Of a stretch of 47,426 nucleotides of DNA, positions 1 to 11,500 are shown one piece after another. Origin of the DNA: Spongospora subterranea. Lineage: Eukaryota; Endomyxa; Phytomyxea; Plasmodiophorida; Plasmodiophoridae. Position numbers and translations under genes: made by a program. The DNA is taken from positions 1 through 47,426 of the forward strand of contig OUQQ01000080.1 in NCBI GenBank assembly GCA_900404475.1, read 5' to 3'. Under the pieces are notes generated by a model. The model searched no databases. It saw nothing but the letters and a program-made list of their open reading frames with translations, and was not told where the DNA came from. Position 1 is the stretch's first letter, and each line of letters opens with the position of its first letter.

Positions 1-2
1 GT

Positions 3-932
3 GTCGATAAGGGATTATGTGGCGACCAAGAGTATCAAGATTCGGATGAGGTCGTCGCCGGACAGGTCCAACTTCTATCACAGCTGTTACAATCTTCTCG
101 CTATTGTATTATTCATACCGGAGCCGGTATATCAACGGCCGCTGGAATTTCTGACTTCAGAGGGCCAAACGGTCTATCGTCCTCTCATCGCCAATAAAAA
201 TAATCTGAAAACGGGTATTATAGGTGTGTGGACACTGCAAGAATTAGGTCTCAAACCCGAAACAGACACACCTTTCCACGAAGCTAAACCAACATTTACA
301 CGTAATTTATATTGGAGCAAAACACTAGACGGATCGCTTATTTATTGGTTGTAGATTTGGCGATAGTTAAACTGGTTGAAGTTGGTCTAGTAAAGCACGT
401 TGTCTCTCAAAATGTTGATGGACTCCATATCCGATCAGGCCTTCCTCGTCAGCATCTATCCGAAGTTCATGGTACAGCATTTGCCGAATGGTGTGACAAT
501 GTTAGTGCCATTTTCTTCATCGAGACGTGTTCGCTGATGTTGTTCTAGTGCCAGGAAGAGGTTCGTACCAATATCCCGGTTGATACCATCGGGTTGAAGG
601 CGACCGGGAATGTTTGTCAAATGTGTGGCGGCCCTGTTCGCGATATGCTCTGCGATTGGGACAGCGAACTACCCGAGTCGGAGGTTGAACGAGCGATCAC
701 CGAGCATAGGCGGAGCGACTTGACCATTTGCGTCGGGTCGAGCATGAGGATTCGACCGGCAGGCTTATGGCCCGAGAGAACGTTGAGGAAGAATGGGAAA
801 CCAGGTCCAGGACAGATATGCGTCATCAATCTCCAAAAGACACACCTTGATCGCCGCTGTGCTATCAGAATATTCGCCAGATGTGACGACGTATTCAGAT
901 TACTGCTTGAGAATCTAGGGTTATCCAAATAA
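3..932 (+). CDS. SIRT6-like NAD-dependent protein deacylase (class IV sirtuin), 5' partial
   Basis: Exons 3-171, 224-301, 355-500 and 549-932; introns are 48-53 bases and GT-AG. The protein removes acyl groups from lysines using NAD; SIRT6 members act on nuclear chromatin. Visible in order: a DKGLCG segment as at the SIRT6 N terminus, the NAD-binding HTGAGIST and [13 protein letters not shown] motifs (the join restores NGVWT), [15 protein letters not shown], the catalytic His in SEVHGTAF, two zinc Cys pairs (CDNC and CQMC, the first completed across intron 3), then VGSSMRIRP and NLQKT. Only the first few codons lie outside the window. The C terminus is short, ending at LGLSK, so the long SIRT6 tail is absent. 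SIRT7 is the alternative, but the short CxxC spacing and motifs read closer to SIRT6. Confidence 0.93.
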
Positions 933-1138
933 GGCATATATATTCTCGCAAACAGATCGCCATCTTGTTTTCAGGAAAGTGTTTTGGCTCGACCTTTGAA
1001 CTTGAGCGTTCGGCGTTTATTTGCCTTTATGCAACCCATGATCGTCCAATATAATAGCAATGTTGGAACCAGTTTATCTGACAATGGCGTCCAGTGTGAT
1101 GTTAGATATGATGCCATTAAACCTTTGAATACGCTGAC

Positions 1139-2117
1139 TTAGTTGGCGTGGTCTTTTTGACCATGTTCCGAATTCTCATTATTAATCATCACGAAATCGG
1201 GGAATATATCGCGCGTTAACAGCTGCTTTTGTTCCTGCTCTTCCAATGCTTCACATGGGCGTCGTGACTGCTTATATTCATCGGTTGTTTTATGCAGATT
1301 GAACACACGTTTTCTAACAAGCGCAATGTCTTCGCATAGATCCGTTATTGATTTCAAAAGTGCTTTTTTCTCGCATGTGAACTCCCGTTGTCGCTCGCAT
1401 TGCTTATTGAGTTGTTCCTCCTTGACTGCATCCGTTGTATCCGAGTATTTAGGCATGTTAATGTTGACGCCTTTCGTTTCTTTGAACATGTCACGGAAGT
1501 AAAGGATTTGATTAAACATGCCTAAATCATACATTTCAGTTGGCAATAGTTGGTTAGGCCAGGTTTGTACCAAGAAGGAGTCCAGCGAAAACGAGAATTT
1601 TCGGCCATTTCCAATTGAAGCCTGGTTGGCTGTTATTCTGAGATTCCGCAACATCAAACCGGATGACCATGTTCATTTTAGTCTCGGTGAACGTCCATCT
1701 TTTGTCCACAGGTGTCATGGCAATGCAAACATCACGGCCGGCCAGGTCAACTCCATCCGGGAGCCGCAAAGTTGGAAGACGGGATGGATGGCCGGTTCCG
1801 CCGATAATGCCAGACATGACGCCAAGAGGCACGCGTTTGTCGTTGATTGCCACGGAAGACTCTGGGCGGAATCGACGGCACCAACCGTCAGCGATGACAT
1901 CAATTGCATATGCACCCGATCCGAATTTGGCATAAATAGTATCCACATCGACGGATAGATTGACGATTTTAGATTCGTTGTGACAGTGATGCACTCCAAA
2001 AACAGTAATGGCCGGAGATTTCGTAAATATCGACACTGCCAATGTTTTTGACTCAGCTTTCAATGCCAAAGATGATAGTAGGAACAATGAGAAGACAATA
2101 GTGTGTATCACCTCCAT
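1139..2117 (-). CDS. Unrecognised type I membrane protein with signal peptide
   Basis: Model: exon 2117-1571, intron 1570-1522 (49 bases, GT-AG), exon 1521-1139, giving 309 residues. I do not recognise the family. The start was placed at an ATG opening a classical signal peptide (MEVIHTIVFSLFLLSSLAL); the frame stays open upstream, but that part lacks such a signal. A luminal or extracellular domain of about 145 residues follows, with a few Cys. The splice joins KILVFAGLLLG to MFNQILYF, forming one continuous transmembrane helix at about residues 172-190, which supports the intron. The tail of about 120 residues is charged and helical. The stop lies about 205 bases from that of the convergent sirtuin; the next gene upstream is on the same strand. 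Confidence 0.72.
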
Positions 2118-2306
2118 TGTTCTAACACCTGGATACGGAACCTGCCAATGCTTATGAACAACAGGATCGGACGTCGCGGCCTGCGGCCTGCCAGCCGCCG
2201 AAACGATGTATTGACTAAACGCCACACAAACTGCCAGATGAGAGATTGCTCACTAGAAACTACTGAGCGATCTGTAATGATAATAATTATGGAATTAGGA
2301 ATTTAA

Positions 2307-5300
2307 TTAACACCAACAGAAACGGGATAGATTATCTAACATCTCCAGAACGTACTCTACGGAAGCTTGAAATTCATTGTCTTCGACCATTTTTTGCTGC
2401 AACGAATACTGCTGATTTGCGAAGTGGAGCAGCATATCAACGTTAATGAACGAATCCACCGAAAGCATCGTCGGACTAAGCAACTAGGTTACAGCAACTA
2501 TAAAAACAAAAAAAAATGGACTTACCGGTAGGTTGGAAGATGCGATGCGATTCTTTTTTGCAGTCTTTTCAAAAATGCAGTCGTGTCGGGTGAGAGTTTG
2601 CCTGACAACTGAGTCGTTGCATATATGGACCCAGAAAGCGTAGTTACGAGAAACGAATTTCCGAACAATTGACTCTCAGTAGGTAATATCCTGGAGACGG
2701 TTTCACCCAGATAACAGTGTGCGCTGATAGGATAAAGTTAGTAGTACTCGCTGACCGTTTGAAACAAATTCACCTCATCTTCAAAGATTTTGTACAGGAC
2801 ATATCGGAATGATCCACAGAATATAGGGATCCGTATTTATCAGAGGCGAGACAGTTCTCGCCGTCGTAGAATACAGCTCTGGTTGTCACAGTTGGTGACG
2901 AATCCGATGCAATGAACTGTTGGGGAGATTACGCAATGTTACAAAAAAAGCATAAAATAGATACCTTAAAAGGGATTCGCTCACTTGGTTCGTATTTCCA
3001 AAGCTGGAAACCTGCCCTAGAATCACATAAAGCAACGTTTCCGTCTTTGAAATCGAGACTATAAATCTGGAAAACAACGCCGAGGTATGTAAGTTAAAGG
3101 ATCACACAAAATGGAATTGATTACCAGACCAGTCGCCTGGAGATTCCCGTGAGTTCTCAGTTCGCCGTCTTCCAAAGATAGAATATGAACAACATTTGCA
3201 GCAGAAACAGCCAGCAAAGTATCCGAAATAGAAGTAATCGCCAATACAGCACCTTGGAAACGCCCATAGCAAAGCATAGAAATTGCAGGAGGTCTAGATT
3301 GAACTCGAACGTGATCGGCAGTGGAAGGATGGGGAGGAAGCGCAATAGAATAAAGGCGAAGCTGTCCCTCAGTTTTGGCGGGGGGCTGTGAAGAAGGACA
3401 TGGATCACCAAATGAACTGCCGACGCAAATAATAAGGCCATGAATGGCACTAGACCAAACGTAAAGAGAATGTATCGATTCTGATTCTGCAACCGTGCCT
3501 GCAATACAAAATCTCAAAACAGGCTGGCATTGAAAAAGGTATGGATTGAAATTCGTAGCTTGTCAAGGTTAAATGAATTAAACCACTTAGTATTGCAACT
3601 TGCACATTCTAATAACATACCGAATGACCACTGTTCCCCATGGACTGGATTGATTAAATACAAAGCGGAACGCATTACTCCCTCAAGAACGTCAGAGCAC
3701 GAAGCAATCAACGTCTTCGTCGGCTCATGATAGCACACGCGGTGTGGTGTATGGTTTAGGCACACACGTAATGCTGAATCCACAAGGTCACTCAAAAAAA
3801 TAAAGGTGGCTTGCTCTCAAGCTAACCTGAATCGCTACTGTTGCAACTTAAAACGTCTGAATTGGACTCAGCTACATCGAACTTTAGACAAACACGTTAG
3901 AAAATCATCAGGTAAAGCATTAAATTACCTGAAAAAATATCAATTCTCCGCCGACAACAGTTGCGATTGTTCCGTAGCCGAATGCTGCAGCCGTGCGAAT
4001 AGCACTGAATTTAGACGAGTGGTCTTTGTCAGGTGATGAACCTAATATTTTTGAGACAGGTACTACTTGCACAGAATCACCTCGGGGAAAAATCAGAACA
4101 GCATGATCGCTCATTGCTAATATTGTATCATGATCTATAAACATATGACGTGTCAGGGCTGAATATGATATAAAAAGCCTACTAACTTGAGAATTCCTGG
4201 AGCATTACCAGTGTAACCGGGCTGATACCTACACGAATCAACTGGGGACCGCGGAACAACAAATCAGGTGACGCCATCTCGCAGCTATAACGTACAACGT
4301 TTCCATCACGTCTGCCAACAATGATGTGGAACATCGTTTCAAGTTCCAAAACGACAATAGACTGTGCCGCTTCCATGGCACCAGTACCTTGGACGAGTGT
4401 TTTCAATAATTTTATAGTCCCCCGTTCGACGTCGGCGTCGATGACCAGAATTGAACCATCATTACATCCAACGATAATCATCACCCGATTTTGATTAGGT
4501 ATGTGGTATGCGTTGTCAAATCCTGCTTCGACAATGGCAAGCGAGCTGATGTCAGCTGGAAACCCCCCTTTTTGGGCAATAACCTGCACATTCTGGTCGA
4601 CGGAAAGAAGATAAAGAGTGTTCTCAGCTGAGAACACAACGACGCCATCTGCAGTGCATTCACTACATGATATTGGACTAGCATCCGGATTATTCCAATC
4701 AACAACAACTTCATTGCCTTCAAGATGGTCGGAAAATAAAATGCGGACTCCACGACTATGAACTTGACAGAGCTTGTCTTTCCCAATGTAGGCAATCGAC
4801 GATGTTGTTACGCCTTGCAAAAAAGTCCAAATATTGCAACTTAAGCGTACTTGACCAGTATCGGAAGCAACGGCTGTAAAGCATCGAATCGAATCGACGT
4901 ACGCAACAGCAAGAATGGGAAACGATGAAGTCAAGCATGGCAAGGAGAAGATGGACGTAACACCGGCAAAAGACTTGATTGATATAGAACAACTGTGAAG
5001 AGAGCGACCATGCTGCAGCACTTGTAGACTACCATGCTTACCGAGTGAACAACCTACTGATAAACGTCGATGCTCCATTATTGCAGCATCTCCGATTGGG
5101 GAGAAGCAGGGAAGAGTTTGGACCTTGGATATTCTTTCAAAGGTCTCAAAATCGGAAATAATATTAACTTGCCCGTGACAGAGGTCTCCAGGCAAAACAA
5201 CGATAGCAGCTGGGGTGTTCCGCTGGTCCATCGCAACATGATCGACAGAGTCGGACAATAAAAAGGAACTGGACACTTCGAATCCACATATATTCCTTGA

Positions 5301-6218
5301 AGGGCAAGCTAACCCTAATTGCAAAAGCTGAATACGTTCATGTCGCCAAATTATTGTGTATAGGTCTCCAGCTTCTGTCAGAACCAAAATGTGCTCTGCA
5401 ACAATCGCGCTGGCCGTAATGATCGGAGATGTACCATGAACGCGATGCTCGTGACCTTTGGGATTCCAAAGAATATTATTTGAAACAGAAATAACCTTTG
5501 AATGTTGAGATGATACATCAATCAGCATCGCTTTCTCCTGATCGCAAACAACAACTGACTCAGGACGCCCACGCCATACCAAGCAGGCAGTAGCTTCGCC
5601 ATGAAATGGGATACCTTCTATTGAGGGAATATCAACGGCAGAAGGATTTGTAGACACCTGTCCGGTGAACCTCACAACACAAATGTGGCAGTTGTTGTTG
5701 CTAGGGTCACTAGTCGTAGCACGTGAAGTGACAACGATAAGGGAATTGTCGTTTACCCAAGTCATGGCAGTGATCACGCCGCATACTGGAATAGATTCAC
5801 TAACAAGAGTTGCCATAGATATGATCCAAAGTAAATCGTCGAACGATGCCGCTGCGATCCGGGACCCATCAGGAGAGGATCTCATGAGTCGCGATGCTCG
5901 CAGAGCGGGAGAGGGCTGAGGAATTGCAGCTGTACTAAATTTGCCGTCAGTGAATAAACAAAGGCATCCAGAAGCTAATAGCATAGCGATGCAATCAGAG
6001 CGTACAAGACAAGCATCGAGGACAGAATCGTGCAAGTCATAATCGGCTACAAAAGCCAAGTTACAGAATCGATTCAGTCGAAGGTGCCGGATATACTTCT
6101 CCTGAACAAGTACAACATCGTCCGATCCTGGTGACAACCGGCACGCTATAGCAGCAACATTGGCGCCGCCACGAAGCAGGCACTTCAGCGCCCACACGGG
6201 ACCGGCGGCATCAGCCAT
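2307..6218 (-). CDS. CPSF160/DDB1/SF3B3-family beta-propeller protein
   Basis: Eight exons: 6218-4187, 4134-3929, 3813-3621, 3498-3125, 3066-2965, 2916-2774, 2723-2526, 2475-2307. Introns are 48-58 bases apart from two of 115 and 122; all phases agree, giving 1,138 residues. The protein is built of beta-propeller strands without classic WD repeats. Several blocks recall the plant CPSF-A subunit paralogue typified by Arabidopsis At3g11960: a VVGRRDGNVVRY-type strand, ISPVTLV followed after a splice by ILAMSDHAVLI, then TPHRVCYHEPTKTLIAS, and a C-terminal helical segment. I recall that comparison from memory; it was not aligned. Family members scaffold RNA processing, splicing or ubiquitin-ligase complexes; which applies here is unknown. 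The ATG at 6218 was chosen because the open frame upstream offers only GTG. Confidence 0.85.
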
Positions 6219-6908
6219 CACCGACGACAACGGCACAACGCGGACTAAAAACAGGCCGTCAACCACGGGCGAAGGCCAGTCTCGTCGCCATCAACAAACC
6301 GGTCTTCGAACTGTCGACACGAAGATAATGAATTTCTGAACGACTTCGCGATCGTTACCATGAAACGTAATCACATGATCCGAGTCATCATCAGTTACCA
6401 CAGTCCACGCCACTGTTCCTGTACATGAAACATGTATGTCACATTTTGAATTAGTTGATGGTTTTAGAAGAACAGAATTCGGATGGGCTCCACACGAGCA
6501 GCTGCCGGGCCAAGCTCTGTGGCCTCGATGCAACGACTCGCGTTCTGCTGGATCGGTGTCGCATCTTTACGGAAACCGAGCCGGAAAAATTATGTTTTCG
6601 CAACAATGGCATTGCATCGGGGAAAGGTTGATCATGGGCTTTGAAATTATGTCTTTGAAAATCTTATAACAAATCATATTAGGAACACAGTTTTCCCGCG
6701 CCTAGACACCAAACACTGTGAGCTGAGAATGTTTTGTTGGCTGTCTTTATTTGGCCCATGATCACGAAGCAAGCTCATGTCAAAGGGGTGACCTGTTGTC
6801 AACAATTACACCGTAACCAGGTCGAAGAAATCTCACCCTCCACGGTACCTTTTAGAAAATTCTGCGGAAGGCATAATCGCCAATCGGGGTATTGCTCCTG
6901 TTCAGCGA
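6219..6908. other. Divergent intergenic region between the propeller gene and NDUFAF7
   Basis: About 690 bases separate two divergently transcribed genes, so both promoters should lie here. A minus-strand open frame of 80 codons (6291-6533) and plus-strand frames of about 70 codons are present, but none shows recognisable motifs or a splice that would extend either neighbour. I see no TATA-like box I could defend. Confidence 0.5.
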
Positions 6909-8407
6909 ATGTTGCGTCTTCGAGCACTTACAAGGCTGTTTAGCGTTAAGGTCGCTGTTGATACCAGCGCCCTTGGAATTCAGCTGCCTGGTATCCAAAT
7001 TCACGTCTGTAATTATGTTCCTTGCATTGATTAGTGATTTAAGAGTTCAGTGGCCGATTTTCGTCACGATTAGAAGAAGAAATCCACAGGACAATTTCCG
7101 TAAATTTTTCTCCGCATATTAAATGTCTTGGTAATCTATATCGCAGCTACTTGGACCTATAACTGTTGCCGATTATGTCAGGAGGTCTCTGTTGCATCCG
7201 ACACTTGGTTATTACACCAACAACGATGTTTTTGGCGTAAAAGGCGACTTTATTACATCTCCGGAGATTAGTCAACTTTTTGGCGAGGTTGGTACGAGTA
7301 TACTGATTTGCTTGTTGCGCTTCAAAATTTAAAATGGTCAATTCAGATGATTGGTGTTTGGCTAACTTCGTGCTGGAAAGAATTAGGATCACCGTTGAAT
7401 ACATCGATAGTGGAACTTGGTCCCGGACGTGGTACGATGATGGCTGACATTTTACGGGTGATTCTTTTCATGGCCATCACACACCATTTTCATTTAATTG
7501 TTTCATAGACGGTACATAGATTAGGTTTTAGCCCCAGCGTTCACTTCATTGAACGCAGCCCGTTAATGAAGGAAATCCAGCAAAAGACGTTGCGGGATCT
7601 GATTCCTACAACCTCGTTTTTATGGCATACCGAATTGTCGTCACTTGATCCCCAGAAAGGGGAGCACTTGCTTTTTGTGGCTCAAGAGTTTTTTGATGCA
7701 CTGCCTGTACATCAGTTTCAATATACTGCCCGTGGTTGGAGAGAACGCTTGATCGCCAGCAATCTTCGACCCGACGCGTTATCCCCCTTACAGGTAAATG
7801 CACGATTTGTTGCGTCGTTTTGTTAACTGAATTAGCGCTTTCACGTTAGGTTGTGCTGGCGCCGATTCCTACTCCAGCCTGTCAATACATTCCCGAAAAC
7901 TTGTCACCGAGAATTGGGGACAGCCTGGAAATCTGCCCGGACCTGGTGGCGATCATAGATCAAATGGCCAACCGTATAGCAAGCCACCGAGGAGCAGCGC
8001 TCGTTATTGATTATGGCAGTGACAATCCACCTCCAGATACTCTTCGAGGTATCGATGCACACAAGTTCGTTCCATTTCTAGAACGCCCAGGATCTGTCGA
8101 TGTCACAGCAGATGTAAATTTTTCTACCATTCGCGACGCCATAAATTTATGGCAAGGGCACGTGAAAGCAACCAGGACGGTTTCTCAAGGGACTTTTCTT
8201 CAGACGATGGGTATTGCCCATCGAGCCGATAGTTTATTAGCGAAGTGCAAGACAGAAGTCGAACAAGACAATATAGTTTCTGGTTATGAAAGATTAGTAA
8301 GCCCAAATGCCATGGGTGAAACTTATAAATGTATCGCATTCGCGCACCAGGAAATTTTTGACAGCATAGTTGGATTTCCGCCGCCTGTCAATGATATTCC
8401 CAGTTAA
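6909..8407 (+). CDS. NDUFAF7: NDUFAF7 (MidA), mitochondrial complex I assembly arginine methyltransferase
   Basis: Six exons: 6909-6990, 7044-7099, 7147-7287, 7347-7457, 7509-7793, 7850-8407; introns 47-59 bases, all phases consistent, 410 residues against 441 in human. In other organisms this matrix methyltransferase dimethylates NDUFS2 early in complex I assembly. The start gives a mitochondrial presequence (MLRLRALTRLF). Visible motifs: GPITVADYVRRSLLHPTLGYY, GDFITSPEISQLFGE, the SAM-binding VELGPGRGT, QEFFDALPVHQF, ALVIDYG, and the C-terminal TFLQTMGI. Presence of the gene implies an intact respiratory complex I. The first two exons have no close family match; they were inferred from splice signals, phase and the presequence. 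Confidence 0.93.
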
Positions 8408-8510
8408 TATACAAGCCTACTTTTACAGTATACGTCACAACATCATTGATAGTGTCAAAACATTTTTTAGAAACGATAAGCATGGTCACCGCGCCGCGCC
8501 GGCAATGATG

Positions 8511-11500
8511 CTATGTGGAGCCGGCACATTTGAAGTTACGACACCTTCTGCGGAAGGAAAGCTCGCCTCTGGACGTTGTATAAGCGAGGAACATATGTTT
8601 GAAGACAGTGAACTGACGTGTTATTTGATTTGTCATAATGAAGTTGTGCTGAAGGACTTGGTTCATGTTTAACCGCTCATCAGGATTTTTACACAAAAGC
8701 TGCAACAAAATGAGGAAACGTTGAGGAACTTAATCAAAAAATATTTACTTGGGCAATAAAAGCTTTTGCTGCCGGATCGCTATGGCTGCTGAAAATGGGA
8801 TCCTGACTTGCTATCTACATCAGAGCATAAGATGTAGAACTGACATGATTAAACAATGTTACTAGATCAGCATCAACAACATTGTCGGAATTCAGAAAAG
8901 GGAGACGGCCAACTAGTAATGAGAATGCCAACACGCCCAATCCCCATGAATCGGAGGCAACCGTTCGATGATCGGAACCTTCAGCAACAAGAAGTTCAGG
9001 TGGAGGCACTGGCAGGTTGACGGAGCCGATACAGGGCCCACATAAATGTGGCCGACCATCTAAGCAAGGCGTCGATAAGCCAAAAACCGTTTTACAATCG
9101 ATGTCAAAAGGTAGTACCTTGAGCTAAAAGGACCTTGTCGAGGCAAACTTGTCCATGAATTTCACCTTTACTGTGGCAATAGGCAAGCGCGTTAGCTATA
9201 TAGCTAGTAATCAGAGCAACGTCCTGGACAAAACAAATAAATAGCCATACAAGCAGCGAAACCATCACTCACGGCAGCTGGGAATAAGATCTTATCGGCC
9301 AAAAGTCGCTGTTGATGTATGGCAAGGGTTGTAGCATTAGGAATATATTCCAGCACAATGTAAACCCACCGATCATCCTCAAATGAGCCCAGCAGGCGTT
9401 GAAGATAAGGATGGTTGCTGTAGTCCATTGACAACAGTAAATTCTCAAGAATAGCAATAGGAGCAAGGGAATCACCAAAGTCGGCCCATAACTTCGATGC
9501 GTTTGATAATATCATCTGCAGCGTCAAGTTTATCCATGAGTCGTCGGGACACTTTCTTTATGGCGAACTCCGCCATTGTTTTCTGCTCAACTAAACAGCA
9601 ACTGTTAGTCAGCAACAGGTACTGATAATTGCTATAAACGTTCAACCTGCGTGAAAAATGCTGCCGAATTTCCCTTTACCGAGCTCATTGCGAAAATGGA
9701 AATCAGATGCTCGCCAATATGAATACCCAGTACTATCCCGCCGTTTTCTCTGACTATTGTTGGAACCCGAGCTTTTCACCGAGTCAGTAGCACGAGACTC
9801 GAATATAGCCGGCTTCTGTGCGCCATTCACAACGGTCATATTTTCTTTGCTTCGGGAAGCACGTTGCTAAACGTCAGAGTTGATGTCCCATTACAACATG
9901 TTCCTGCGGGGAATCGGTACCAACCTTGGTTGGACGCATGAAATTAGGATTCGATTTTAGAGTCTTTGGAACCAAACCTTCACTGACAGCAGTTTGTTGA
10001 ATCTGTGGTCAACGTTACTTTACTGCTGTCAGAAAAGGGATAAGACACACCTGGATCTTGGTTTTGAGCGACTCAATGGTTGCTGCATGATCATCCAATT
10101 TACATTTCCATTCAGCGGTGATTTCAGCATGTTTTCGGTCAGCCTCTTTCAAGGCCGCCGTTAACCGCTGACAAGCGAACTCTTGCTCTAACTCCACAGC
10201 TTCTTTGATCGCCGATTGAATCTAATAAACAAACGCTATTGACAAAAGGAAGATATCAACTACAAACTCATTCAGATACTTCTCTTTGCGAAGCCGCTTG
10301 TGTCGCTTGTAAAGCACGGCTTAAACGTATTTCTGCCTCCTTCCTTTCAAATGCGACGATATCCTGAATCGAAGATTCCATCCTTTTCACAGTATTATCT
10401 AATTTCGATGCCCATTCCGAGGAGACTTGGAGATTTGCAGATTCAATGGCAGCGGCAACTGCGACAGATCGTTCAACGACAGATCTTTCCAATAATTCAG
10501 ATTTGAGCGCATTTAGGACTGCAGCATGCTCATCATTCATTTCTGACACCAAAGAAGACATATCTGAACGGTGATTCTCGAGCAGCACACTCTTCAATTC
10601 GTTTTCCTTCTCCGCCCATAACGTTGACAACTTTGCAGATAGGTCTGTAGAGGCTTGATCTGCTTCGACATCAGAGTCTAACCCATTAATTTTTTCAGGG
10701 CCAAAAATGCCTCCGACAGCATGAATCCACTCCTGCAACCATTTGAGACGAAACGACGTCGAGACGGATTTGCGTTTAAAATGCTACCTGGTGTTTACTC
10801 TCTAGGCTCTTGATGACTGAACTGACAATTTAGTACAAGCAACTTGATTGATTGCGTAGAGTACTAACCTTGTGAAAGTGAGGCAATCCGTGATTCTAAG
10901 CCCGACGTTAGCTCGGTCGCTCTCTGAAATATCATGTAACCCACGAAATGAAATATTTATATCAACAGTTGATTGCACCTCGTGTTTTTCCTGCAGTTGC
11001 AGAAAATCATTCCGTAGGGCGCTCTGAGACTCTGACGTTGTGGCAGCTTGAACGGCCAATTGCGTTCTCAAAATATCAATCTGCTCATTAAGTTCTTCCA
11101 ATTGCTAAACAACGTTTAATTACGTTACTATGCAAACTAGCCCCACATACCCGATCTCTTTCCATAATCGTGTTGTGTAAATCAGCAATCTGCACGTCAG
11201 CGAATGCGATTTTAGCCTTACTAGTGTGAAGTCGGTCAAGCAAAACGCCGGCGCCGTCGGCTTTAAACTGGGATATTTTAACCTAAAATCACGCGGTTCA
11301 GAAAATAACATATTTTAAAGTGGAAACCGAACTTGAGCAGAGAGTTCATTAACATTCGAGCGATACGACTCTAATTGAGCTTTGAGGTCGTCGATTGTGG
11401 ATTCAGCGACAGCACTGCGGGACGAAAGCTCAAACTGAAGGCGCTGCTCAAACTACAGACTTTTTAGCAGCATCTTACCGTCCCGCTTTGAACTTGCACA

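Noticed and set aside
5665..5919. Plus-strand open frames inside the propeller gene, and similar antisense frames inside the coiled-coil genes
   Set aside because: They are antisense shadows of strongly supported exons.
8511..9839. Annotating the kinase-like domain as a stand-alone active Aurora kinase gene starting at 9839
   Set aside because: The catalytic Asp residues are missing, and an in-phase intron links the domain to the upstream coiled coil; a free-standing gene would leave only 34 bases for 3' end and promoter.
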